Assembly: GCA_019649035.1 (NCBI GenBank)
Contig: BMAT01002523.1
Location: forward strand, 60,968-105,366
Length of the DNA stretch: 44,399 nucleotides
Direction: 5' to 3'
From: Elysia marginata
Lineage: Eukaryota; Mollusca; Gastropoda; Plakobranchidae
Shown here one piece after another: positions 22,801 through 33,234 of the stretch (its first letter is position 1; each line of letters opens with the position of its first letter). The notes under the pieces were generated by a model. The model saw only the letters and a program-made list of their open reading frames with translations, made no database searches and was not told where the DNA came from. A program made the translations under genes and the position numbers.

Positions 22801-24172
22801 GAGCTGCATTACAAAAGGTTCTGGCGTAAAAGTGGAGTTCAAACAGGATGCACAGACAGCTAAAAGATTAGGAGAGAGCTATGGAATGCGCGTTCTTTTT
22901 AATGATTGTCTTGTTGCGACCGGTGCTGCAAGATCTAAACCTCTTGCAAGGAAGATTGGTATGGAGTTGGCCCTTCAAAAATTTCACATGCCTTACCTTA
23001 GGGTGACCGAAACAGAAAGCGGTGACAGGGAAATTGAAGCGTCGGTGGAACCTTTTACCAGCATAAATTATCGCCTTCGGTACAAGCATATAGGCCCACC
23101 CTCAGCTTCTGCTTTGAATAAACCGGTAGGATTGACTCTCCCTGGAAAAGTTTTGATATCATCTAAAGACTTTCTGCCGCCTTCTCTCACTCAATTTTCT
23201 CACCAAGCATCAGAGATTCTATTACCGAAAGAAAGCATAGAGGTTACCAGACTTGCACAAAGAGAAGCAAAATTAAAATCATTAGACTACCCTGTAACGA
23301 AAAGTTCCTCAAACATTTCAAATGTTAAACAATCGGAAGTTGCAGAGAATGGGCCTAACGGCACTTTTATTTTAGTGCAGCTTTCTGGGATTGAAGAAGG
23401 CCCTGTGAGTATGCTCCGCCGCAGTGCTGATTTCAGCGGCATGCTTCTGGATATTGAACATACATTACATTCCCCTGCCTCAGTATCTTGTGAGGTAAGG
23501 CTAGGTGGGCAAGTCATTGCTGAGGCGTCAGATTCCAACACAAAAGCAGCCAAATTTGACGCTGCTTGCAAGGCTCTGGAATATCTAGGTCAGCATTGCT
23601 GGGTACTGAGGTTGAAAGGAGCTGATGGGACGAGCACTGTCTCTAAAAATGAGCTTTTCAAAAAGATTCAGCAGCGCACAGATGTTATTGGTGATACCAA
23701 CGTTGGAAACAAAATGCTGAGAAAAATGGGTTGGACTGGTGGAGGTGTTGGCAAAGACGGCATGGGTATAGTAGAACCGGTGTCGGCAGAGGGAGTGTTA
23801 GGTCGGGCTGGCCTTGGCTTGTCTTCCTCATCTGCCCCTGGTGCAGATTTTGAAGAGAGACAGTTCCGGCAAAAGGTACGCACAGCCCTCAGAAAATATA
23901 TTGAATCTGAGGAGCAGGAGGACCTCAGATTTGCCACAGAATTCAGCAAGGAGGAAAGAAAGGTCATCCACCAAGAGGCATCCAAGTTTCATCTCCGCAC
24001 AGTCAGCCGCGGTAAGCAAGACTGTCGGTTTTTAACTGTAGGCCGTAAGCGATCTTCACAGCAGCTCTTACAACATGTCAGTGAATGTGGAGGAGAAACT
24101 AACAGTTACGTTCTGTTGCCTCCAGGCAGCTACCAGTACCAGCACCAGACAGCTGAGCAAAGTCAAGTTTAA
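19376..24172 (+). CDS. NKRF: NF-kappa-B-repressing factor (NKRF) ortholog, 677 aa, two coding exons
   Basis: In vertebrates NKRF binds XRN2 and the helicase DHX15 in the nucleolus, acts in rRNA processing and represses some NF-kappa-B targets (family knowledge). Exons 19376-19847 and 22611-24172 join in phase 1 to give 677 codons and a TAA. Domain order: XTBD (~18-75); an NKRF-specific domain (~181-310, with KKLRQLAC, DCLVATGAARSK and MPYLRV); a dsRNA-binding-like domain (~410-490, ending DAACKALEYL); a G-patch (~521-560, MLRKMGWTGGGVGKDGMG); and R3H (~600-640, SKEERKVIHQEASKFHLRTV). The C-terminal YVLLPPG also fits NKRF. The 2.76-kb intron carries an antisense LINE remnant. Nothing looks broken, so the gene should be functional. 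CDKN2AIP is excluded by the G-patch and R3H domains. Confidence 0.93.
20693..20889 (+). pseudogene. Unrecognised ORF fragment with possible zinc-finger residues
   Basis: An open frame in the NKRF intron reads NGMDSYCAICNKWTKNSKKP, then EHNLMNHVVKILAKKYNLAT. The C-x2-C followed by H-x4-H spacing resembles a zinc finger of the kind used by transposases. It ends at a stop at about 20889. No splice sites support its use as an NKRF exon. Probably a transposon remnant. Confidence 0.3.
21098..22105 (-). pseudogene. Non-LTR retrotransposon (LINE) pol remnant, antisense in NKRF intron
   Basis: Reading the minus strand across several frames gives, in order: LKMNTSKSESTVFHLNNHKA; PIYLGVTLDRQLNYNKYLEG; NKIAKRKCILRKLAKTT; GFTTLIEKKHWVITNQFWTRHA; and LKGSPMCRRCSKAPETTYI. 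These follow the order of the RT thumb, connection and C-terminal Cys-rich region of jockey-like non-LTR elements. Frameshifts and stops show it is dead. Confidence 0.8.
22611..24172 (+). CDS. NKRF: NKRF exon 2 of coding part (NKRF domain, dsRBD, G-patch, R3H)
   Basis: The acceptor is a TTTTTTGCAG tract ending at 22610. The first two bases complete Gly158. The exon runs open to the TAA at 24170-24172 without interruption and carries four of the five domains. A TA repeat at about 22571-22582 precedes the pyrimidine tract. Confidence 0.93.
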
Positions 24173-24237
24173 AATAGGAGTATTATCAGTCTCAGTGTCT
24201 TGTGCCGTCCGGATCGGATGTTTCCAACCTCATTAGT

Positions 24238-24302
24238 AATAAATTTAACTTTGAATTATCTGGAAATCCAATTATCAGCATACATTACAAAAGAAAAATA
24301 AA
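24238..24302 (+). promoter_or_regulatory. NKRF polyadenylation signals
   Basis: Two AATAAA hexamers, 24238-24243 and 24297-24302, lie 65 and 125 bp after the stop. Either would give a short 3' UTR, ending before the MITE at 24316. Confidence 0.6.
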
Positions 24303-24315
24303 ATCAATAGGCCTA

Positions 24316-24773
24316 TACAGTGGAAAATCTCCTAACTCGAATCTCATGGGAATGGAGGAAAACTTAAGAGGATTCAAACCATATATATATTCAATTGAGC
24401 AGGTTCATTTAATAAACCACTTCTCAATTCTATGGCACCTTCCTCTCTGAATCTCTCTCCTCACCCTTGCATAAATTTATGTACAAACACGTCTGTTTAG
24501 GTTGTAGGGTGGCAACTTTGTGCAGTGAGTGGTTATCATGAAACTTTCATGCGTTGTAAAACTAGTAAAAGTAAAACTGCTAGGGGTTAGAAGAAAAACC
24601 TTGCTGTAGGCCTCAATATAAACTTTGAATAAAGATAAGTAAACCTTATAAACTTCAAACTTATGATTTAATTCTAACACAGTAAAAGAGGAAAAAGAAA
24701 CCTCAAGGGTAGAAGACTTCAGATTGTGAGAAATTTGGATTATCAGACTTGGGTTGTGGAGGTTTCCACTGTA
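24316..24773. mobile_element. Tigger/pogo-like MITE, 458 bp
   Basis: Left end TACAGTGGAAAATCTCCTAA; right end GGAGGTTTCCACTGTA. The inverted repeats are bounded by TA. There is no intact coding frame. It starts 14 bp after the second NKRF poly(A) signal. Confidence 0.75.
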
Positions 24774-24864
24774 TAGTGTTGGTTCAAAGTTTAACATTAA
24801 ATTATTGGTATTTTGACCTATCATCACAATTTATCAAAGAGCAATATTATCTGCATTATGAAAT

Positions 24865-25034
24865 TACACTGGAATCCATTTAAAGTCAACACCTTTAACT
24901 CTTGCTTTAACTCTCTGTTCAGCAATCCCATTTTGTATTTCTTTATATTTTCGTAATGTTTAAAGTCAACTCTTGCCTAAAGTCACCACATTTTTTCGGT
25001 CCCAAGGTGTTGACTTTATCAGGATTCCACTGCA
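24865..25034. mobile_element. Tigger/pogo-like MITE, 170 bp
   Basis: Left end TACACTGGAATCCATTTAAA; right end TTATCAGGATTCCACTGCA. Inside both ends is AAGTCAACACC in inverted orientation, the same subterminal motif as in the two longer copies at 25051 and 39250. Confidence 0.8.
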
Positions 25035-25050
25035 GTCCAAATAAAAGAAG

Positions 25051-25677
25051 TACAGTGGAATCCGTGAGACGTCAAGTCGTCAACTCTTTATAAAGTCAAC
25101 ATCTCGCAGCAGTCCCGTTTTTTTCCTTCTTTATTTACGAAACCTTTTCTTGCTTAAAGTCAACACCTCGTTGTCAAATGGAAAGATATAGAGAGAGTCT
25201 TGGGAGAGACAAAGAGATATAGTGAAGGTGGGTGGGTGGGCACTTTGTTTCCAATCATGATTCAAGACACAGCGAGCAGCACTTGCTCCTCTGCCTGGGC
25301 CCACTGGCCTGACGAGGGCTAGTTGGGGGAGAGGGGTGGCGCTAGTGTGGCTGGACAGAAGACAGTGACAGGTGCTAATTGGCGCAATTCACTGATTACT
25401 CCCCCACTCCTCCCTGCCTCTCCAAACCAGAGCGAAAACAGTGTTCATGTGAACACACCTACGCATTCCATCCCTGCGTCTACGTCTAGGCTAAGCTAGC
25501 CTTCATCATTTCTCTGAGTAACTTCCTAGTGGTTATGCAGGGCTTGTTGAATTTATAGAGTTCTTACACATTGCAATATGTTACTACCCCCCACCCCATG
25601 AAAATGGATAAAGTCAACCTCGCTTCAACACTTTTTTTTCGGGACCAAGGCGTTGACTTTATTCGGATTCCACTGTA
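25051..25677 (+). mobile_element. Tigger/pogo-like nonautonomous element, 627 bp, copy 1
   Basis: Starts TACAGTGGAATCCG and ends CGGATTCCACTGTA, with subterminal AAGTCAACACC motifs. The interior aligns over its length with 39250-39933 (landmarks TTTCCA.TCATGATTCA, CCCACTGGCCTG, GGCTGGACAG, CTTCATCATTTCTCT and ATGGATAAAGTCAACCT). Identity is about 75-80% by eye. No transposase frame survives. Confidence 0.85.
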
Positions 25678-25789
25678 TTCTAATTATCTACATGTAGTTT
25701 TGAGTCACCTAGACTTGACTGTATGTCGAATTCAGTCTTCTCAATATCAAACCATAGTTTATGTATGATACATACAAAAGAACTGCATG

Positions 25790-25957
25790 TACAGTGGACC
25801 CCCCCCCCCCCAAATAAAAACCTTAGGGGGTGGGGGGTGTCTTAGTTCAGTGGTTAAATTACTACATGTATGCCCACAAAAGACTGAGAGTAAGAGGATC
25901 TTCTCAAATTTAAAGTCACCTAAGAGGTATAAGCTTTATTTAGGGATTCCATTGTGC
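25790..25957. mobile_element. Probable Tigger/pogo-like MITE with poly-C tract
   Basis: Left end TACAGTGGACCCCC, running into 12 C's; right end AGGGATTCCATTGTGCA. The interior (CTTAGTTCAGTGG, CTCAAATTTAAAGTC, AAGAGG) resembles the element at 6775-6957. Confidence 0.6.
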
Positions 25958-25959
25958 AT

Positions 25960-28500
25960 GTTTTAACTTTTTAAATATTTTCCCTGATGAAACGTCAGGT
26001 GATTAAATTTAAAAGTTGAATTCATCTCCATTGATGATTGAGTGGCAATGGTATTGGTAGACAACAAAACAGTAACAGAGTCTGTATTTGAAATTTAATG
26101 CTTCACAGACTTTTACATTAAGAAAGCATTGAACTTATACATGTACAAATCTTGTAATACGCCTAGTCTTACTCCTTGCTATAAGGTATGATAAATCACA
26201 GTTCGTGTTTAATTACTTTATGTCATATATAACAATCTTTGTTTTCTCATGATTCTGTTTCAAATTTTAAAGAAATGAAAAATTGAATTTCAATTAAGAA
26301 GATCCGAATTATCGTATACCCACAGAATTATGTTTTAACTAGACCGTTTTCTGTTTTTTGTATTAAAATATCTAGTCCAGTAGCCTACCTCCTTTTCCCC
26401 CTGACCCTTCCATACATAAACGAAGTGATGTTATTGGCTAAAGACATTTTTATGTTGGTTTGAGATGGCACCTCTCAGTGGCTGTTATCATGAGAATTAC
26501 AAATGTAGTACTATTACATGTTAGGGCAAGAGAAACTGCTACATTGCTAGGGAATAGAAGGAACATCTATACAGGTTCGCTAAAGTTTGGTTTGATAGAA
26601 CTGGACCTCATCAACTTACAAATAATGTTCAAATCTTACAAAGCCAAAGAGGAAAATCAAACCTTACACTTTCAAAATTTTGAACTATGAAAGATTCTAT
26701 ACCATGTGTATGTTTAATTATTAATGTCATATCCATTGCCATAAATACTCAGATTTTTTATTTTGATTCTGTTTGAAATTTTATAAAAACATTTTAATTT
26801 TTTGTGTTGAAATGTCAATTGTTATGGAACTGGAAGTTCTAAAAACTGTGTGATAATGAGGCCTATATAATGTTTGTGGCAAACAATTAGTTTTTTCACT
26901 ATTTCAATTTTAAAATAAAATCTTAATTTTTAGTCTATTACAGAAATATATTTGTTTTGTTAAGATTGTAGGCCTATAAGAGCAAACTAGGTGTGTGATA
27001 TGTCTTCATAATGTCATTATTAATGACATCATGTCAATTTTAATTGAAGTAATGACCTAAACTTGTTTATAAATATTATTCCGTTTGTCAAGTCGCAACA
27101 ATCAGTACATAAATTAGGCCACAAAAACTCGAAAAGAGCTTGTTTTCCTGCGACAAAAATGTGTTAACTTTGACTGAGTTGTGATAATTTGATAGGTCTC
27201 TAATTCAGGGTGAATGAGTCGGAAGTCGGAATTTCAGTTTGTTAGAAAATGCAACTCAAAGCTTTTTTTTTCCATCCTTTTTAGAAAAATGACTTCTTGA
27301 AAACAGGAACACCTTTGAAAGTGAAATTTGCAACATCCAACTCATTCACCCAAGATGTGAGACATATAGGGCCTAATTGCTGCATTGCAAAAATTATAAA
27401 AGTATGACATTATTAATACATGTCATCAGAAGCTAAAGGCCTTTTTAAATCTTATAACAACTTTAGAAAATTTTCGCAGCAGCAGGGATGTCTTCAACAA
27501 GACAGAAAAAAAACCTGAACTTTTCTGGTCTGCCTTTAGGCCGTTTTACGGAATCAATTCAGACTGAATACACGACATATAGGCCCCTAATACATTTTGA
27601 AAATATTTTAGGATTTATTTTATCAGTCTAGATTGGTGTTTTACTTTTACTTGTACATAGTTGAAGTGAAGTTAACGCAGAATTTCATTGCCGTTTCGGT
27701 TACTGGAGCAAAAACAGAAATCAGACCAAACTTTATCATTTTTTTAAATAGGTAAGAATCAGAATTAAAGCTTTTTTTAATAAAACTAATCACAGGTAAA
27801 AACAGTTTATTATATAAGTATTTATTTTATTATGGGATACAAAGAAAAAGACAAAATAACAGAAAACAATTTAGAAAATCATTTTGGTAACTTGGGTGCT
27901 ATAACAGGTAGGCTTCTGCCTATATTGAACATTTGAATTGAAGCAACAAAATAACTTTACAATTACATATATTACTCCATTGTGTAAGTATAATGTTATT
28001 GAAATTGAAAACAGACTTCCAAAATTGTACAAGTAATAATGTATGTACAGCCCATTTTGGATAATTTGAACCCTTGTGGAATCAAAACTTTATTATTTCA
28101 CATTTTCCAAAAATCAAATTGTCACTACAGTGTAATAAGATCAGCATACATTACAAAAGAAAAATAACATCTCAATGTAGTTTGAATTAAACAGAAACAC
28201 ATGTGATGTATTCAATTTAAAATTATATGGACTTGAGCCTATTTCCAGGTTTTTCAACGCATTATCCCCCCTCCCTCCCTCCCGAAAAAAAAAGTCTCAC
28301 TTTTGCACTTACAATGTACATTGCTAGGCGTTGTTAAATAGGCCTATAACAGGTTAATTCACTTAATGGTCTCCCTTGTTTTGCGGCCCCTTGTGTGTTT
28401 AAAAAAAAAATGTTCATTGTTTTCTTCGCAGCAATTTTTTTTTATCTCTCCTGAAAACATGCCCGAATAGGCACCAGCGGCTCTCTGAGATCCATGACAT
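25960..28500. other. Intergenic, nothing recognised
   Basis: AT-rich with short ORFs lacking known domains. A palindromic ATGTCATTATTAATGACAT occurs at 27010-27028. Bases 28140-28167 repeat a 28-bp stretch of the NKRF 3' region (24274-24301). Confidence 0.4.
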
Positions 28501-28524
28501 ATCTTGGGAACAAAACTTTATTTC

Positions 28525-28720
28525 ACATGGTGAAGAGCGGTTGCATTGCAGAGGTTTTTTTTTTTAATTTTATAGAGATTGGAAAGAGTTGAACAATCTG
28601 CCTGCGGTGGCCATGAAGGATATTCTTACATAAAATGCAAGGGAATCATAGAAAAGTGGTAGCTAGAAATACAGGTGGTCGGCAGGACAGGTTTGACTGT
28701 ATTCTGTGTACATCAAAATG
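28525..28720 (+). repeat. Dispersed repeat, copy 1
   Basis: From GGTGAAGAGCGGTTGC through GTGTACATCAAAATGC, about 195 bp, it is nearly identical to 30126-30330. Differences are mostly point changes plus a 15-bp insertion in the other copy. No terminal structure was seen. Confidence 0.85.
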
Positions 28721-28784
28721 CAACGAGCGCCCTTTTCCATCCATATATTTACATATAGATGGAAAAGGGCGCTCTTTGCATTTT
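28715..28784. repeat. 70-nt near-perfect hairpin (27-bp arms)
   Basis: The left arm 28715-28741 pairs with 28758-28784 with one mismatch. The arm core is GAGCGCCCTTTTCCATC. The 16-nt AT-rich loop can itself fold further. It sits exactly where the 28525 repeat stops matching its second copy. It could be a foldback element, a template-switch inverted duplication or a small-RNA precursor; the sequence alone does not decide. Confidence 0.85.
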
Positions 28785-29157
28785 TCAATACAGGGATTTA
28801 TTCTAGACTTTCACTGGGTATTGTATTGCTAGCAATTTCGTAAGCTGTTTTCTATTTTCTGGTTGTTTTTCTTCAGTTTTCATTAGAGCCAATATACTGC
28901 AATTGTATATCTATATTAACACTGATTTAACCGACGCCTTGTATATTAACAACTGACACCCTATATAATTTTATCTTTCACTGGTTTTTTAAATTGTTGC
29001 CACAAATCCAAACATTTTGGAGTTTTGCAAGTGCTACAGTGGAAAGCTGTTTTCTCCTCCCGAGATTTTCGCTGTCTATTAGTATTAGTGGTCCTACTTT
29101 CTTTTTTTATTTTTTTCAGGTGATTTTCAAAAGATATATACATGTAAGTATCAAAAG

Positions 29158-29388
29158 TACGGTAGAGAAGAACTATGATACAGTTGACAGGAACAATGAT
29201 CATATAGATTGTAGGCCTATTACAATTTACATGTACATGTATTTACATAGTATTTACATTCTAAACCTTAAAAAAACGTATGGGTAGAGAAGAACTATGA
29301 TGCAATTGACAGGAACAATAATCATATAGATTGTATTACAATTTACATGTACATGTATTTACATTCTAAACCTTAAAAAAAACGTAAG
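29158..29388 (+). repeat. Tandem duplication, two units of about 105-122 bp
   Basis: Unit 1 (29160-29280) and unit 2 (29283-29388) both run GGTAGAGAAGAACTATGAT, then CA.TTGACAGGAACAAT, CATATAGATTGTA, ACATGTACATGTATTTACAT and CTAAACCTTAAAAAAA. Unit 1 has additions including a TAGGCCTA. Confidence 0.88.
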
Positions 29389-29399
29389 ACTATGAGCAG

Positions 29400-30120
29400 T
29401 AATCTTTAGCAAACCTTTGTATCACATAGTAGTATACTAATTCAACTGGTAAGGAAGTCACATTTTTATTTCCAAGGCTTAATAGTCTAATCTTTATATG
29501 CAGAGTCAGGGATACCACTTAACTTTTCTGAAAGGCGCTACCTTTCGGTGTCAATAAACACAAAACTAGGCCTTCACATTGTGCCTTAGTTTAAATGATT
29601 AAGGCAACACATTGCTAAAAGTTTTTGCAACTCTAGCCCGTTTTCTGATATTCTTATTTCTCTCTCTTTCATACCGGTACAATGATACTATTGATAGCAG
29701 TATTGTTGATAAAGTGAACAACATACCAGAAAAAAAAGTTAAAAAGACTTACCATTTGTTACGTTTCACTTCTACTTCTAGTTCATTGAAAACGAGGTAA
29801 GTCTGAAATTAGCTCGTTCTGAACAAGGACATTTGTTAAGTTTAAAGAAGAGAACAAATCGCAACTATTCTTCAGTTCATTGAATGCTAGGGTTTGTCAG
29901 TCCTGCCCAAAGCGACCACTAAACTTAGGTCAGGAAGGACAAGTGGTTGCAATGGGCACTATGCTTGTAAACCTGTAAAATGCAGTTGTTTTCATTTCTG
30001 AGTTGTTTTTTTTTTTTAATGTTTTGTAGCAACAACTTCCATGTCTGAGTTACCCTTTGCTTCACTTTAAGCAAAAAGTTAGTTTATAGAAGTGAAAGGT
30101 TTACGTTGCTCATTGCTTCT
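29400..30120. other. Intergenic, nothing recognised
   Basis: Low-complexity AT-rich DNA; no gene or element boundary found. Confidence 0.4.
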
Positions 30121-30125
30121 TCTCA

Positions 30126-30330
30126 GGTGAAGAGCGGTTGCGTTGCAGAGGGTTTTTTTTTTTAATTTTATAGAGATTGGAAAGAGTTGAACAATCTGCC
30201 TGCGGTGGCCACGAAGGATATCCTAACATAAAACATAGAAAAAATGCAAGGGAATCATAGAAAAGTGGTAGCTAGTAATACAGGTGGTCGGCAGGACAGG
30301 TTTGACTGTATTATGTGTACATCAAAATGC
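30126..30330 (+). repeat. Dispersed repeat, copy 2
   Basis: Second copy of the 28525-28720 repeat, same orientation, 1.6 kb downstream. It lacks the hairpin at its 3' end. Confidence 0.85.
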
Positions 30331-30782
30331 CAATAAAGAAAAATACAAAGCCTTGGAAGGGAAAAATTTAAGAAAAGTTAACGACAGCGAACTATCCTTT
30401 TTTATATCTGATTACCTCCCTTGTTTGTTTTTATGAAAGAAATTACAAGCTTGGGGAGGGCATTTGGTTTGCTCTGTTATTATTATTTTTTAAAAACTAT
30501 TTAAGTGCCCATGATTTTGCACGTTCAAGTAAAGATAATCATAATGGAATTGGTTTAAGTAAAGAATCTAAGAATGGTTTAACCTCCCATTAAAAAGATC
30601 CCCTCTTTTCTTTTTGTCCCCATAATGTTGTACATCGGGTATGTCCTCTTCTTTCTGCAGGCTTGCCTTCTGCGCATCTAATTATCCTGTCTTTGAGTTT
30701 CCTCTCAACACCTTTTATTTTTTATCTCCCTATAACTGTTTTATCCTCTTCTTTATCATAGTCTACATCTCTCTCTCTCTGT

Positions 30783-32680
30783 GTCTGACTATAACTGACT
30801 ATTTTGAATGCGGAGTGGAGTTAACCTTCACCGCCACTCGCTTTGTATACTTAAACACCATTCGTGGGTGATTGTCACCCAAAAACTTGTTTTGAGCCAT
30901 CTATTTTGAATTCTCCCATTCGCCACTCGTCAGTGAAAAACATTCAGCTTAGCTCTGAAGGCTCATTGAGACTATACGGGTGAATTTCACCCACAAGTGG
31001 ATTCTGCTTAATCAGCATGCGTATTTAAAAAAAAAATTAATAAAAAAATAATTTATCATTAATTTTATTGAACTAATTTAAAAAAAATAAAAGAAATATG
31101 AACCGTTGAGGAATATAACAGGTTTTTAGAGCCAATATGGGTTATTTTCAATAAAATTAAGCTCATTACTTTTTGTTCTGGGTGTTTTTCACCCACGAGT
31201 GGCGCGCGCGGTGAACAAGGTTGTGTGCTAAGCCCACTACTTTTTTCTATTTTCATTTCTGAGTTAGAGAAAGATCTGCGCAGTGATCCCAACATAGTAG
31301 GTGTAGGACTTTTAACCAAAGATGCTCAAGCATTTAGTCTCCTCTATGCCGACGACTTTGTATTATTTGCAGACAGTGTTTTAGCTATGCAGAAGAAAAT
31401 AAATTTCCTTGAACATTTCTGTGAAAAATGGGGCCTCAAGGTCAATGTCAGTAAAAGTAAAATGATGGTCTTCAGAGATGGGGGTTACCCCCGGTATTTA
31501 AAACAATCGGAAAAGTGGTAATTCAATAATGAACCCCTAGACATAGCAAAGTATTATATTTATAATCATCTTGGACTAACGTTTTCATCAAGACTGAGTT
31601 GTTCAAAATGTGTTGATAACCATGCTTGCAAGTCTTTACGAATTATGGGCCTTATCCTAAGGATTATAAAAAAACTAAATAATATTAATTTTTCGACAGC
31701 TGTCAAGATATTTGACATTAAAGTAAAACCAATACATACTTCTGTATGGTTCAGAAATTTGGGGAACTAGAGTATACAACTGTATTAAACAGGCGCAAGT
31801 AAGGTTCTTTAAAGATTTCCTAGGCATCGGCAAAACTACCGATACCGAAAACAACATCGTCGTGCGGGAAATGGTAGATACACACTTTGGGTAGAGACTA
31901 AATTCAAAGCAATAAAATATTGGTGTAAGCTGTTAATACTTCCAGATCATAGATATCCAAGGAAATGCTACCTTCAACAAAGAAGACTTGTACATTTTGG
32001 GAGGGTAAACTGGGCATCAGAAATTACAAACATTCTCTTTCAAACCGGTTTTGCTTTTGTTTGGCATAACAAAGAAATTGAGGAATGTGATCGATTTTTG
32101 TCAGAAGTTAAAGAAAGACTTATTCGCAACGGCCAGCAAGAAACCAACTCATCAATAAGAGAAAAATATGAATTTTATTTTGAATATAACTCTTTCTATA
32201 TGGCCGCTATTTATGTAAAAGCAATTACCTCTATGAGACAATGGACAATAATTGCCCTTCTTAGAATGCGTCGTCTGCCTATTAAGAACAACTTGCACAG
32301 GATAAATATGGCTGAAAACAACAAATGTTTAACATAAGATGTTCTTCTGGGGCTGTTGACGATGAATTGCACTATGTCTTTGTGTGCCCCGCTTTGGAAA
32401 AACTACGATTGGCCTATACAATGTACCTGCTTTTTATATAACCCATGTCACCAAGAAAAACTGTAGGTTTTTAAATTATACAAATGATAATATCACATTG
32501 TTCAATCTTGTTATGTTTGTAAGAAAATCCTTAGACAAACGTCATGTTGATGATCTTAATTAATTTCTCTTTATGTCCATCACGGTTATGATTATGAAAC
32601 CGCCACTCTCTGTTGAAATATTTAAGTTTGTGCTTTGAGTACTGGGCCGATGGCCTTTAAAATCCTGAATAAACAATACC
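30783..32680 (+). pseudogene. Broken non-LTR retrotransposon (LINE) with nested insertion
   Basis: RT segments read LTITDYFECGVE (to ~30820), then, after an insertion of ~400 bp, QGCVLSPLLFSIFISELEKD and SLLYADDFVLFAD (YADD catalytic motif at about 31345-31356), FCEKWGLKVNVSKSKMMVF, HLGLTFSSRLSCSKCVDNHA, GSEIWGTRVYNC, and a C-terminal CSSGAVDDELHYVFVCPALE with the Cys/His spacing of jockey-like LINE C-termini. Several frameshifts and stops separate these blocks. The 3' end has GGGCCGATGGCC and AATAAA near 32665. It is 5'-truncated and dead. Confidence 0.85.
30821..31216. mobile_element. MITE-like insertion inside LINE RT
   Basis: It splits GVE from QGCVLSP in the RT core. The ends are inverted relative to each other: left TTCACCGCCACTCG, right CGAGTGGCGCGCGCGGTGAA. 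Motifs resembling TGGGTGA/TCACCCA recur inside. The exact borders and target-site duplication could not be fixed. Confidence 0.6.
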
Positions 32681-32694
32681 AGAGTTTCTACTGC

Positions 32695-33231
32695 AAGAAT
32701 AATCTTGATACAATGTAATTATGTATTATCAGACCTGTCACTTACCACCTTCTCTTTTGCCCCTAGTATACCAGAGTTTCAATTCAAGTTTATTCAGTCA
32801 ATACAAAGTTCAATTAGTACATNNNNNNNNNNNNNNNNNNNNNNNNNNNNNNNNNNNNNNNNNNNNNNNNNNNNNNNNNNNNNNNNNNNNNNNNNNNNNN
32901 NNNNNNNNNNNNNNNNNNNNNNNNNNNNNNNNNNNNNNNNNNNNNNNNNNNNNNNNNNNNNNNNNNNNNNNNNNNNNNNNNNNNNNNNNNNNNNNNNNNN
33001 NNNNNNNNNNNNNNNNNNNNNNNNNNNNNNNNNNNNNNNNNNNNNNNNNNNNNNNNNNNNNNNNNNNNNNNNNNNNNNNNNNNNNNNNNNNNNNNNNNNN
33101 NNNNNNNNNNNNNNNNNNNNNNNNNNNNNNNNNNNNGATCAGACTAATCTCTTAATTCTAGTTCCATTAAAATGTTTTATGGCAAGAATAATCTTGATAC
33201 AATGTAATTATGTATTATCAGACCTGTCACT
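32695..33231 (+). repeat. Direct repeat flanking assembly gap
   Basis: CAAGAATAATCTTGATACAA and the next ~30 bases occur at 32695-32743 and again at 33182-33231, 486 bp apart, essentially identical. This suggests a tandem repeat or collapsed duplication across the gap. Confidence 0.85.
32823..33136. other. Assembly gap (314 N)
   Basis: A run of N. Reading frames crossing it are not meaningful. Confidence 1.
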
Positions 33232-33234
33232 CCT

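Noticed and set aside
23287-24019. Minus-strand and alternate-frame ORFs inside NKRF exon 2
   Set aside because: They overlap the uninterrupted domain-bearing plus-strand frame and have no recognisable domains.
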